From: Micromonospora sediminicola
GTDB lineage: Bacteria; Actinomycetota; Actinomycetes; Mycobacteriales; Micromonosporaceae
DNA: 64,000 bases
Direction: 5' to 3'
NCBI RefSeq assembly: GCF_900089585.1
Contig: NZ_FLRH01000003.1
Location: 3,300,501 to 3,364,500 of the forward strand
The notes beneath the pieces were generated by a model. It was not told the origin of the DNA and did not search any database. It saw only the letters and a program-made list of their open reading frames with translations. Positions 56,257 through 63,758 of this stretch are shown here, in pieces. Numbering within the stretch: position 1 is the first letter of the stretch; the number at the start of each line of letters is the position of its first letter. The position numbers and the translations under genes are program-made.

Positions 56257-56742
56257 ATGACGACCGTGCGCACGCTGCGGATCATCCAGGGAGACGCGAC
56301 CAGCCCGCAGGCGAAGGGCCCCAAGGTGATCGCCCACGTCTGCAACGACCTGGGCGGCTGGGGGAAGGGCTTCGTCCTGGCGATCTCCCGGCGCTGGCCG
56401 GAGCCCGAGCGTGACTACCGCGACTGGCACCGGCACCGGGCCGGCAACGACTTCGGCCTCGGCGCCACCCGGCTGGTGCGGGTCGCGCCGGACCTGTGGG
56501 TGGCCAACATGGTCGGCCAGCGTGGCATGCGACGCGGCAGCGGCGGGCCGCCCATCCGCTACGACGCGGTGGAACGCTGCCTCACGGCCCTGGCCGACCA
56601 CGCCGAGGAACTGGGCGCGTCGGTGCACATGCCCCGCATCGGGTGCGGGCTGGCCGGCGGCTCGTGGCAGCGGATCGAGCCGCTGGTGCTGCGCACGCTG
56701 TGCGCCCGCGACATTTCCGTGACCGTCTACGACCGGTCCTGA
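56257..56742 (+). CDS. Macrodomain protein (ADP-ribose related)
   Basis: The 161-residue protein has the macrodomain core: GDATSPQAKGPKVIAHVCND near 11-30, the phosphate-loop GGWGKGFVLAISRRWPEPE and MPRIGCGLAGGSWQRIEPL near 127-145. This is the Poa1p/ALC1-like group that binds or hydrolyses ADP-ribose derivatives. ATG 56257 or GTG 56266 (better spaced from GGCAGG) are possible starts. No toxin gene is adjacent. Confidence 0.82.
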   Translation: MTTVRTLRIIQGDATSPQAKGPKVIAHVCNDLGGWGKGFVLAISRRWPEPERDYRDWHRHRAGNDFGLGATRLVRVAPDLWVANMVGQRGMRRGSGGPPIRYDAVERCLTALADHAEELGASVHMPRIGCGLAGGSWQRIEPLVLRTLCARDISVTVYDRS

Positions 56743-56787
56743 GCCGCACCCCGGTGGCACGCAGGTGCGCCGGCCAGGTGGCGTAGC

Positions 56788-56805
56788 ACCTCGCGCATGC
56801 GAGGT
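56788..56805. promoter_or_regulatory. Inverted repeat upstream of the molybdate operon
   Basis: ACCTCGC-GCAT-GCGAGGT is a perfect 7-bp-arm repeat about 35 bp before the -10 box of the next gene. It could be the operator of the HTH-Mop protein or a weak terminator of the macrodomain gene. Confidence 0.4.
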
Positions 56806-56839
56806 CCGAAGCCCCTTCCCGGCCGCACGTGCGTGCCGA

Positions 56840-56845
56840 TAGGGT
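56840..56845 (+). promoter_or_regulatory. -10 box for a leaderless HTH-Mop transcript
   Basis: TAGGGT lies 7 nt before GTG 56853, which lacks a ribosome-binding site. Confidence 0.45.
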
Positions 56846-56852
56846 GGCCGGC

Positions 56853-57254
56853 GTGACGGTGTTCCGGATTGGCGAGGCGGCCGAACTGCTCGGGGTCAGC
56901 GCGGACACGGTCCGGCGCTGGATCGACGCCGGTCGGTTGCCGGCCGCCCGCGACGAGCACGGCCACCGGGTGCTCGACGGCGCCGACCTGGCCGCGTTCG
57001 TCCGCGCCCCCGGCCACCCCGAGCTCACCTCGGCCCGCAACCGGCTGCGCGGCATCGTCACCGCCGTCGTCAAGGACACCGTGATGGCCCAGGTCGACAT
57101 CCAGGCCGGGCCGTTCCGGGTGGTGTCGCTGATGAGCCGCGAGGCCGTCGACGACCTCGACCTCCGGGTCGGCTCCGTCGCCGTCGCCGTGATCAAGTCG
57201 ACCACCGTGGTGGTGGAGCGCGCCCCCGCGCCCAAGGGAAGGACCAACCCGTGA
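56853..57254 (+). CDS. HTH-Mop (TOBE) molybdate-responsive regulator / molbindin
   Basis: The 133-residue protein joins an excisionase/MerR-like helix-turn-helix (FRIGEAAELLGVSADTVRRWIDAGRLP, residues 3-30) to a C-terminal Mop/TOBE domain (SARNRLRGIVTAVVKDTVMAQVDIQAG near 63-90). Mop domains bind molybdate or tungstate, so it probably senses molybdate and regulates the operon it leads. Its stop overlaps the modA start. Confidence 0.87.
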   Translation: MTVFRIGEAAELLGVSADTVRRWIDAGRLPAARDEHGHRVLDGADLAAFVRAPGHPELTSARNRLRGIVTAVVKDTVMAQVDIQAGPFRVVSLMSREAVDDLDLRVGSVAVAVIKSTTVVVERAPAPKGRTNP

Positions 57255-58042
57255 CCGTACGGCGGCCCCGCGCCACCCTCGCCGGCGCGCTCGTGGCGGC
57301 GCTCGCCCTCGCCGGCTGCGGCGGCGGGCCGGACGAACCGGCGGCCGGGCGGGACGGCGGCGGCCGGGTGACCGTGTTCGCCGCCGCCTCGCTCACCGAG
57401 TCCTTCACCCGGCTCGGCACGGACTTCGAGGCCGCCCACCCGGGCAGCACCGTCACGTTCAACTTCGCCGGCAGCTCGGCGCTGGCCACCCAGATCACCC
57501 AGGGCGCGCCGGCCGACGTGTTCGTGGCGGCGTCCCCGGCGACGATGAGGACGGTCACCGACGCCGGCGACGCGGCCGGCACGCCGGTCACCCTGGTCCG
57601 CAACCAGCTCGTCGTCGCCGTGCCGAAGGGCAACCCGGGCCGGGTCGCCGGCCTGGCCGACCTCGCCCGGCCCGGCGTCAAGGTCGCGCTCTGCGCCGAG
57701 CAGGTGCCGTGCGGCGCGGCGGCCCGGACCGCGTTGGACGCCGGCGGCGTCCGGCTCACCCCGGTCACCCTGGAACAGGACGTCAAGGGCGCGCTGGCCA
57801 AGCTGCGCCTCGGTGAGGTCGACGCCGCGCTGGTCTACCGCACCGACGTCCGCGCCGCCGCCGCCGACCTGGACGCGGTCGAGTTCCCCGAGTCCGCCCG
57901 GGCGGTCAACGACTACCCGATCGTGGTGCTGCGCGGCGCCGGCAACCCCGAGGGCGCCCGCGCCTTCGTCGACTTCGTCCGCTCCGACGCGGGTCTGGCC
58001 GTGCTCACCGCCGCCGGTTTCCAGGCCGCGTCCGGGTCGTGA
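57251..58042 (+). CDS. modA: Molybdate ABC transporter substrate-binding lipoprotein
   Basis: The 263-residue protein has a lipobox ALALAGC (cysteine near 23) and ModA motifs VFAAASLTESFTRLG near 42, FNFAGSSALATQI near 72, PADVFVAAS near 90 and NDYPIVVLRGAGNPEGA near 220. GTG 57251 overlaps the previous stop. It captures molybdate for ModBC. Confidence 0.93.
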   Translation: MTVRRPRATLAGALVAALALAGCGGGPDEPAAGRDGGGRVTVFAAASLTESFTRLGTDFEAAHPGSTVTFNFAGSSALATQITQGAPADVFVAASPATMRTVTDAGDAAGTPVTLVRNQLVVAVPKGNPGRVAGLADLARPGVKVALCAEQVPCGAAARTALDAGGVRLTPVTLEQDVKGALAKLRLGEVDAALVYRTDVRAAAADLDAVEFPESARAVNDYPIVVLRGAGNPEGARAFVDFVRSDAGLAVLTAAGFQAASGS

Positions 58043-58836
58043 ACCGCGCGGTACGCCGGCAACGGGTCCCGGCCGCCCTGCTCGTCCCCGCCGGGCTGGG
58101 GCTGGTCTTCCTCGTCCTGCCGTTGGTCGGCCTGCTGGTCCGGGCGCCCTGGACCACGCTGCCCCGGCGGCTCGGCGAACCGGGTGTGCTCACCGCGCTG
58201 CGGCTGTCCCTGGAGACCGCCACCGCCGCCACCCTGCTCTGCGTCGCGCTCGGCGTACCCCTGGCCTGGCTCCTGGCCCGGGTGGAGTTCCCCGGGCGGC
58301 GGCTGGTCCGCGCGCTGGTCACGGTGCCACTGGTGCTGCCGCCGGTGGTCGGCGGCGTGGCGCTGCTGCTGGTCTTCGGCCGGCGCGGGCTGCTCGGGTC
58401 GTGGCTGGACGACACGTTCGGCGTGACGCTGCCGTTCACCACCGCCGGGGTGGTGCTGGCCGAGGCGTTCGTCGCCATGCCGTTCCTGGTCATCGCGGTC
58501 GAGGGGGCGCTGCGCGCCGCCGACCCCCGCTACGAGGAGGCAGCGGCCACGCTCGGCGCCGGCCGCTGGACCACCTTCACCCGGGTCACCCTGCCGCTGG
58601 TCGCCCCCGGCGTGGCGGCCGGCGCGGTGCTCTGCTGGGCCCGCGCGCTGGGCGAGTTCGGCGCCACCATCACGTTCGCCGGCAACTATCCCGGCCGGAC
58701 CCAGACCATGCCGCTCGCCGTCTACCTGGCCCTGGAGACGGACCCGCAGGCGGCCATCGTGCTCAGCCTCATCCTGCTCGTCGTCTCCGTGGCCATCCTC
58801 GCCGGCCTGCGCGACCGCTGGGTCGGCAGCGCGTGA
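58039..58836 (+). CDS. modB: Molybdate ABC transporter permease
   Basis: The 265-residue protein has five to six membrane helices and the ModB EAA region GALRAADPRYEEAAATLGAGRWTTFTRVTLP (split near 155-185), then GEFGATITFAGNYPGRTQTMP. GTG 58039 overlaps modA by 4 bp. Its stop codon lies within the first copy of the 47-bp repeat described below. Confidence 0.93.
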   Translation: MNRAVRRQRVPAALLVPAGLGLVFLVLPLVGLLVRAPWTTLPRRLGEPGVLTALRLSLETATAATLLCVALGVPLAWLLARVEFPGRRLVRALVTVPLVLPPVVGGVALLLVFGRRGLLGSWLDDTFGVTLPFTTAGVVLAEAFVAMPFLVIAVEGALRAADPRYEEAAATLGAGRWTTFTRVTLPLVAPGVAAGAVLCWARALGEFGATITFAGNYPGRTQTMPLAVYLALETDPQAAIVLSLILLVVSVAILAGLRDRWVGSA

Positions 58837-58878
58837 GCGCGAGGAGTGAGCCGGGGTTGCGAGCCCCGCAGTCGCGAA
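58832..58878 (+). repeat. 47-bp direct repeat, copy 1 (modB/modC junction)
   Basis: Begins CGTGAGCGCGAGGAGTGAGC and includes a GGGG-TTGCGA-CCCC-like hairpin. It is identical over 47 bp to copy 2 and starts at the modB GTGA stop. Confidence 0.85.
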
Positions 58879-58890
58879 CGAATGTGGTCC

Positions 58891-58937
58891 CGTGAGCGCG
58901 AGGAGTGAGCCGGGGTTGCGAGCCCCGCAGTCGCGAA
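58891..58937 (+). repeat. 47-bp direct repeat, copy 2 (modB/modC junction)
   Basis: It is identical to copy 1, 59 bp further on. Its GTGAGCG can open an N-terminally extended modC frame, but the GTG at 58952 looks like the native start. Confidence 0.85.
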
Positions 58938-58951
58938 AGAGGGTGGGCTCG

Positions 58952-60013
58952 GTGAGCGGGGAGGTGCTGCTCGACGCGCACCTGGTCGCCGAGCGGGACA
59001 CGTTCGGGCTGGACGTGCGGCTGCGCATCGCCGCCGGGGAGGTGGTGGCGCTGCTCGGCCCGAACGGCGCCGGCAAGACCACGGCGCTGCGGGTGCTGGC
59101 CGGGCTGCACCCGCTCGCCGCCGGGCACCTCACCCTCGACGGCGTCGACCTGGACCGGCCCGACCGGCGGGTGTGGACGCCGCCGGAGCGGCGGCCGGTC
59201 GGCGTGGTGTTCCAGGACTACCTGCTCTTCCCGCACCTGAGCGCGCTGGACAACGTGGCCTTCGGGCCCCGCCGTCGGGGCGCCGACCGGCGTGCCGCCC
59301 GGGCCCGGGCGCAGGGCTGGCTGGACCGGGTCGGCCTCGGCGAGCAGGCCCGACGGCGGCCCCGGCAGCTCTCCGGCGGGCAGGCCCAGCGGGTGGCGCT
59401 GGCCCGCGCGCTCGCCGTCGAGCCGACCCTGCTGCTGCTCGACGAGCCGCTGGCCGCGCTCGACGCCCGGACCCGGCTGGACACCCGCGCCGAACTGCAA
59501 CGCCACCTCGGCGCGCACCCCGGCGCGACGCTGCTGGTCACCCACGACCCGCTGGACGCCCTGGTGCTGGCCGACCGGCTGGTCATCGTCGAGCACGGCC
59601 GGGTGGTGCAGGAGGGCGACGCGGCGACCGTCACGGCCCGGCCGCGCACCGACTACGTGGCCCGGCTGGTCGGGCTCAACCTGCACCGCGGCCGGGCCGA
59701 CGGGCGCAGCGTCACCGTCGGCGGCCTCGCCCTGACCACCGCCGACAGCGTGCACGGGGAGGCGTTCGTCGCGTTCCCGCCGGCCGCCGTCGCGCTGCAC
59801 CCGACGCGTCCCGAGGGCAGCCCGCGCAACGTCTGGCCGGCCACGGTGACCGGGGTGCAGCGGCACGGCGACAACCTGCGGGTGCAGCTCGCCGGGCCGG
59901 TCGAGGTGGCCGCCGACGTCACACCCGCCGCGGCGGCGCAACTCGGGCTGCGCCCCGGCCAACCGGTCTGGGCGGCGGTGAAGGCCGCCGAGACGCGCGC
60001 GTACCGGGCGTGA
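58952..60013 (+). CDS. modC: Molybdate ABC transporter ATP-binding protein
   Basis: The 353-residue protein has Walker A LLGPNGAGKTTALRVL near 31, VVFQDYLLFPHLSALDNVAFG near 83, signature QLSGGQAQRVALARALA near 138, Walker B LLLLDEPLAALD near 160 and a C-terminal TOBE domain. GTG 58952 is taken as the start because homologous sequence begins there. An in-frame GTG at 58892, inside the inserted repeat, would add 20 residues of repeat-encoded peptide. Confidence 0.9.
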   Translation: MSGEVLLDAHLVAERDTFGLDVRLRIAAGEVVALLGPNGAGKTTALRVLAGLHPLAAGHLTLDGVDLDRPDRRVWTPPERRPVGVVFQDYLLFPHLSALDNVAFGPRRRGADRRAARARAQGWLDRVGLGEQARRRPRQLSGGQAQRVALARALAVEPTLLLLDEPLAALDARTRLDTRAELQRHLGAHPGATLLVTHDPLDALVLADRLVIVEHGRVVQEGDAATVTARPRTDYVARLVGLNLHRGRADGRSVTVGGLALTTADSVHGEAFVAFPPAAVALHPTRPEGSPRNVWPATVTGVQRHGDNLRVQLAGPVEVAADVTPAAAAQLGLRPGQPVWAAVKAAETRAYRA

Positions 60014-60109
60014 GATATCCCGCTGGTCGGAGAATGTGCGCAGGTGGGAGGTTTGACGTCGGCTCCTCCGGTCACTGGGACGGTGAGCCACGACGGAAGG
60101 GGGACACCG

Positions 60110-60388
60110 GTGCCCGACGCGATCCGGACCAGGTCCAGTCAGGACGCCGCCCTGCCCGAGGGCGTCACCGATCCGCTGCTGTGGCGCGCCGCGTACGACG
60201 TGGCCGCCGCGCACCGGCCCGACCCGGCCGGCCGCTGCACCAGCCTGCTCTGCGCCGGCCGCCCGGCGCCCTGCGAGCCGTTCACCGCGGCGCACAAGGC
60301 CATGCGGCTGGCCGGGGACGCCGGCCGTCGCGCCGGATACGACGGGTCCGCCGGCCGGGCGACCCGCGACCGGCGGCGCGCCGCCTGA
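60110..60388 (+). CDS. Hypothetical small protein
   Basis: GTG 60110 follows GGAAGGGGG and gives 92 residues with three cysteines ([16 protein letters not shown]) and a basic tail. Earlier in-frame GTGs (60044, 60083) are less well supported. I do not recognise a family. It stands between modC and the next operon. Confidence 0.5.
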   Translation: MPDAIRTRSSQDAALPEGVTDPLLWRAAYDVAAAHRPDPAGRCTSLLCAGRPAPCEPFTAAHKAMRLAGDAGRRAGYDGSAGRATRDRRRAA

Positions 60389-60437
60389 GCGTCGCGGGGC
60401 CGGGCGGTTCGAACCGTGGACGCCCCGCTTCCGTGTT

Positions 60438-60443
60438 TATGAT
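60438..60443 (+). promoter_or_regulatory. -10 box of the dehydrogenase-led operon
   Basis: TATGAT is a good -10 element 38 bp before GTG 60481, which has its own GAGGAG ribosome site. No strong -35 is visible. Confidence 0.4.
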
Positions 60444-60480
60444 CGACAACTCGGTCGGAATGCGGGGAAGAGGAGAGTTC

Positions 60481-61458
60481 GTGACGGTCGACGCCCACGC
60501 CTTCTGGCTGCGCGCTCCCGGCCAGGGCGAGATCCGGCCGGTCCGGCTCGCCCCGCCCGGACCCGACGAGGTGCTGGTCCGGGCCCGGTTCTCCGGCGTC
60601 AGCCGGGGCACCGAGACGCTGGTCTTCAGCGGTCGGGTCCCGGTCGACCAGTACGCCGCCATGCGTGCCCCGTTCCAGGAGGGCGACTTTCCCGCGCCGG
60701 TCAAGTACGGCTACCTCAGCGTGGGCACGGTCGAGGAAGGCCCGGCGGAGCTACGCGGTCGTACCGTGTTCTGCCTGCACCCGCACCAGAGCGCGTACGT
60801 GGTCCCGGCCGACGCCGTGGTGGTCGTGCCGGACGGGGTGCCGGCGGCGCGCGCGGTGCTGGCCGGCACCGTCGAGACCGCGGTGAACGCGCTCTGGGAC
60901 GCCGCGCCTCTGGTCGGCGACCGGGTCACCGTGATCGGCGGTGGCATGGTCGGGTGCGGCGTGGCCGCCCTGCTGGCCCGCTTCCCCGGCGTCCGGGTGG
61001 AGCTGGTCGACGCCGACCCGGCGCGGGCCGCGGTGGCCGCGGCGCTCGGCGTCGACTTCGCCCTGCCCGCCGACGCGACCGGCGAGCGCGATCTGGTGGT
61101 GCACGCCAGCGCCACCGCCGACGGGTTGCAACGCGGCCTGGAGCTGCTCCGCCCGGAGGGCACCGTGCTGGAGCTGAGCTGGTACGGCGACCGGCCCGTC
61201 ACCCTCGCGCTCGGCGGCGCGTTCCACGCCCGGCGGCTCGGCATCCGCAGCAGCCAGGTCGGCACCGTGTCGCCCCGGCGTGCCGACCGCAGCTACGCCG
61301 ACCGCCTCGCCCTCGCCCTGGACCTGCTGGCCGACCCCGCGTTCGACGCGCTGCTCACCGGCCGTTCCCGCTTCACCGACCTGCCCGACGTGCTGGACCG
61401 GCTCGCCTCGGGCGAGCTGCCGGCGCTGTGCCATCTCATCACCTACGGCGAGGAGTGA
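60481..61458 (+). CDS. Zinc-type alcohol dehydrogenase-like (MDR) oxidoreductase
   Basis: The 325-residue protein has the MDR fold: a GroES-like N-terminal half ([21 protein letters not shown] near 27-47, [13 protein letters not shown] near 75) and a Rossmann half with [18 protein letters not shown] near 150-167. The usual catalytic-zinc cysteine region is replaced by SGVSRGTE, as in MDR members acting on sugar or pterin-like substrates. It is first in a tight operon with a pterin-synthase-like gene, glycosyltransferase and methyltransferase. Confidence 0.82.
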   Translation: MTVDAHAFWLRAPGQGEIRPVRLAPPGPDEVLVRARFSGVSRGTETLVFSGRVPVDQYAAMRAPFQEGDFPAPVKYGYLSVGTVEEGPAELRGRTVFCLHPHQSAYVVPADAVVVVPDGVPAARAVLAGTVETAVNALWDAAPLVGDRVTVIGGGMVGCGVAALLARFPGVRVELVDADPARAAVAAALGVDFALPADATGERDLVVHASATADGLQRGLELLRPEGTVLELSWYGDRPVTLALGGAFHARRLGIRSSQVGTVSPRRADRSYADRLALALDLLADPAFDALLTGRSRFTDLPDVLDRLASGELPALCHLITYGEE

Positions 61459-61460
61459 AC

Positions 61461-61859
61461 GTGTTCAGCGTGACCGTCCGGGACCACATGATGGTCGCCC
61501 ACAGCTTCCGCGGCGAGGTGTTCGGCCCGGCCCAGCGGCTGCACGGCGCGACGTTCGTCGTCGACGCCACGTTCCGCCGGCCCGACCTGGACGCCGACGG
61601 GATCGTGGTCGACATCGGGCTGGCCACCGAGCAGCTCAGGGCCGTGCTCGGCGAGCTGACCTACCGCAACCTCGACGACGAGCCGGCCTTCGCCGGGGTG
61701 AACACCACCACCGAGGTGCTGGCCCGCACGGTGGCCGACCGGCTCGCCGACGCGGTGCACGCCGGCCGGCTGGGGGAGGGGGCACGAGGGCTGGCCGGGA
61801 TCACCGTCACCCTGCACGAGTCGCACGTCGCCTGGGCGAGCTACGAGCGGTCGCTGTGA
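61461..61859 (+). CDS. 6-pyruvoyl-tetrahydropterin synthase / QueD-like protein lacking key residues
   Basis: The 132-residue protein aligns by eye to the PTPS/QueD T-fold: [13 protein letters not shown] (the AH zinc ligand), [17 protein letters not shown] and a final [13 protein letters not shown]. In canonical enzymes the central motif is CxxxHGH; here it reads AQRLHGA, so the catalytic cysteine and one zinc-ligand histidine are absent. It may do altered chemistry or bind a pterin. GTG 61461 is 5 nt after AGGAG; GTG 61455 is possible. It follows the dehydrogenase directly. Confidence 0.78.
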   Translation: MFSVTVRDHMMVAHSFRGEVFGPAQRLHGATFVVDATFRRPDLDADGIVVDIGLATEQLRAVLGELTYRNLDDEPAFAGVNTTTEVLARTVADRLADAVHAGRLGEGARGLAGITVTLHESHVAWASYERSL

Positions 61860-61863
61860 CCGG

Positions 61864-62901
61864 ATGACGGCCGTCCACGTGGTGCTGCCGGGCGACATCG
61901 ACGACCCGGCGAACCCCAGCGGCGGCAACGCCTACGACCGGCACGTCTGCCGGGGACTGGCCGCGCTCGGCTGGGCCGTGCGCGAACACCCGGTGCCGGG
62001 TGGCTGGCCGCACCCGGCGCAGCGCGAGCGGGCCGAGCTGGCCGGGCTGCTCGGCGGGCTGCCTGACGACGCGGTCGTGCTGCTCGACGGCCTGGTCGCC
62101 TCGACCGTGCCGGACGTGCTCACCCCGCACGCCACCCGGCTGCGCCTGGTGGTGCTGGTGCACCTGCCGATCGAGGGCGAGGCCGAGGGTCGGGCGCTGG
62201 CGGCGGCGACCGCGGTGGTCGCCACCAGCGACTGGACCCGGCGGCGGCTGCTCGACCACCACGGGCTCGCCGGCGGCCGGGTGGCGGTGGCCGAGCCCGG
62301 GGTCGACCCGGCGCCGCTCGCCCCCGGCACGCCCGGCGGCGGTCGGCTGCTCTGCGTCGCGGCGGTCACCCCGATCAAGGGCCACGACGTGCTCGCCGCG
62401 GCGCTGGCCCGGGTCGCGGACCTGGCCTGGACGTGCGACTGGGTGGGGCCGCTGGACCGGGACCCGCGTTTCGTCGACCGGATGCGTCGGCGGCTGGTCG
62501 ACACCGGCCTCGCCGACCGGGTGCGACTGACCGGCCCCCGTACCGGCGACGAGCTGGCCGCCGCGTACGCCGCCGCCGATCTGCTGGTCCTGCCCTCGCG
62601 GCGGGAGACGTACGGCATGGTGGTCACCGAGGCCCTGGCGCGGGGCGTGCCGGTGCTGGCCGGCGACACCGGCGGTCTGCCGGCCACGCTGGGGCACGCC
62701 CCCGACGGCGACCGGCCGGGCCTGCTGGTGCCACCGGAGGACCCGGGCGCGACCGCCGACGCGCTGCGCCGCTGGCTCACCGAACCCGCCCTGCGGGAGC
62801 GGCTGCGCCGCGCCGCCCGGCAGCGGCGGCACACCCTCACCGGCTGGCCGGTCACCGTGGACCGGCTGGCGACCGCGCTCAAGGAGGCGACCGCGGCATG
62901 A
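61864..62901 (+). CDS. GT4 family glycosyltransferase
   Basis: The 345-residue GT-B protein starts 4 bp after the previous stop. It has a short N-terminal Rossmann (HVVLPGDIDDPANPSGGNAYD), CVAAVTPIKGHDVLAAAL near 160 and the nucleotide-sugar motif LVLPSRRETYGMVVTEALARG near 240-262 with EX7E. In this operon it probably glycosylates a small molecule or lipid. The sugar donor is unknown. Confidence 0.87.
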   Translation: MTAVHVVLPGDIDDPANPSGGNAYDRHVCRGLAALGWAVREHPVPGGWPHPAQRERAELAGLLGGLPDDAVVLLDGLVASTVPDVLTPHATRLRLVVLVHLPIEGEAEGRALAAATAVVATSDWTRRRLLDHHGLAGGRVAVAEPGVDPAPLAPGTPGGGRLLCVAAVTPIKGHDVLAAALARVADLAWTCDWVGPLDRDPRFVDRMRRRLVDTGLADRVRLTGPRTGDELAAAYAAADLLVLPSRRETYGMVVTEALARGVPVLAGDTGGLPATLGHAPDGDRPGLLVPPEDPGATADALRRWLTEPALRERLRRAARQRRHTLTGWPVTVDRLATALKEATAA

Positions 62902-63707
62902 CCACCTCACTCCCGCCCGACTTCGCGGACTGGCTGCGGCTGCGTGAGCCCGCCGACGCCGCCGCCCGCTCGACCGAGCTGGCCGACGCGGTCCGGGACC
63001 GGCTGCCCGCCGACCGGCCGCTGGTCGTGCACGACCTGGGCAGCGGCACCGGCTCGATGGCCCGCTGGCTGGCCCCCCGGCTGCCCGGCCCGCAGCACTG
63101 GGTGCTGCACGAACGCGACGCCGACCTGCTGGCGCTGGCCGGCGCCGGGCGGCTGACCGCCGCCGACGGCGGCCCGGTCACCGTGACCACGCGGGGCTCG
63201 GACATCACCCGGTTGACCGCCGCCGACCTGGCCGACGCCCACCTGGTCACCGCGTCGGCGCTGCTGGACATGCTCACCGCCGAGGAGATCGACCGGATGG
63301 CGGCGGCCTGCGCCGGGCACCCCACGCTGTTCGCGCTCACCGTGCTCGGCCGGGCGGAGTTCACCCCGCCGCACCCGCTGGACGCCGAGCTGACCGCCGC
63401 GTTCAACGCCCACCAGCGGCGCACCGTCGACGGGCGGGTGCTGCTCGGGCCGGACGCGGTGGACGCGACGGTGGTCGCGTTCGCCCGCCACGGCGTCGAG
63501 GTCGCGGTGCGGTCCACCCCGTGGCGGCTCGGCCCGGAGCAGGCCGCGCTGGCCGCCGAGTGGCTCGCCGGCTGGGTCGACGCGGCCGTGGAGGAACGAC
63601 CGCATCTGTCCGGGCCCGCCGCGACGTATAGGAAGTGGCGGCTCGACGAGGCCGCCGCCGGCCGCGTGGAGGTCGTGCTGCACCACGCCGACCTGCTCGC
63701 CGGCTGA
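62898..63707 (+). CDS. Class I SAM-dependent methyltransferase
   Basis: The 269-residue protein has motif I VVHDLGSGTGSMARWLAP near 43-60 and LVTASALLDMLTAEEIDRM near 115-133. The ATG overlaps the glycosyltransferase stop (ATGA). The C-terminal tail FATYRKW-type (AATYRKWRLDEAAAG) resembles other operon members in actinomycetes. The substrate is unknown. Confidence 0.82.
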   Translation: MTTSLPPDFADWLRLREPADAAARSTELADAVRDRLPADRPLVVHDLGSGTGSMARWLAPRLPGPQHWVLHERDADLLALAGAGRLTAADGGPVTVTTRGSDITRLTAADLADAHLVTASALLDMLTAEEIDRMAAACAGHPTLFALTVLGRAEFTPPHPLDAELTAAFNAHQRRTVDGRVLLGPDAVDATVVAFARHGVEVAVRSTPWRLGPEQAALAAEWLAGWVDAAVEERPHLSGPAATYRKWRLDEAAAGRVEVVLHHADLLAG

Positions 63708-63758
63708 ACCGTACGGCCCGCCGACACGTGACATCCGGTGGGAACGAGGGAGGACCGC

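Noticed and set aside
56257..56742. DarTG-type toxin-antitoxin system from the macrodomain gene
   Set aside because: The neighbours are DUF1622 and a molybdate operon; no DarT-like ADP-ribosyltransferase is adjacent.
58837..58952. CRISPR or phage attachment site at the modB/modC repeat
   Set aside because: Only two 47-bp copies with a 12-bp gap, no spacers of regular size and no cas or integrase gene.
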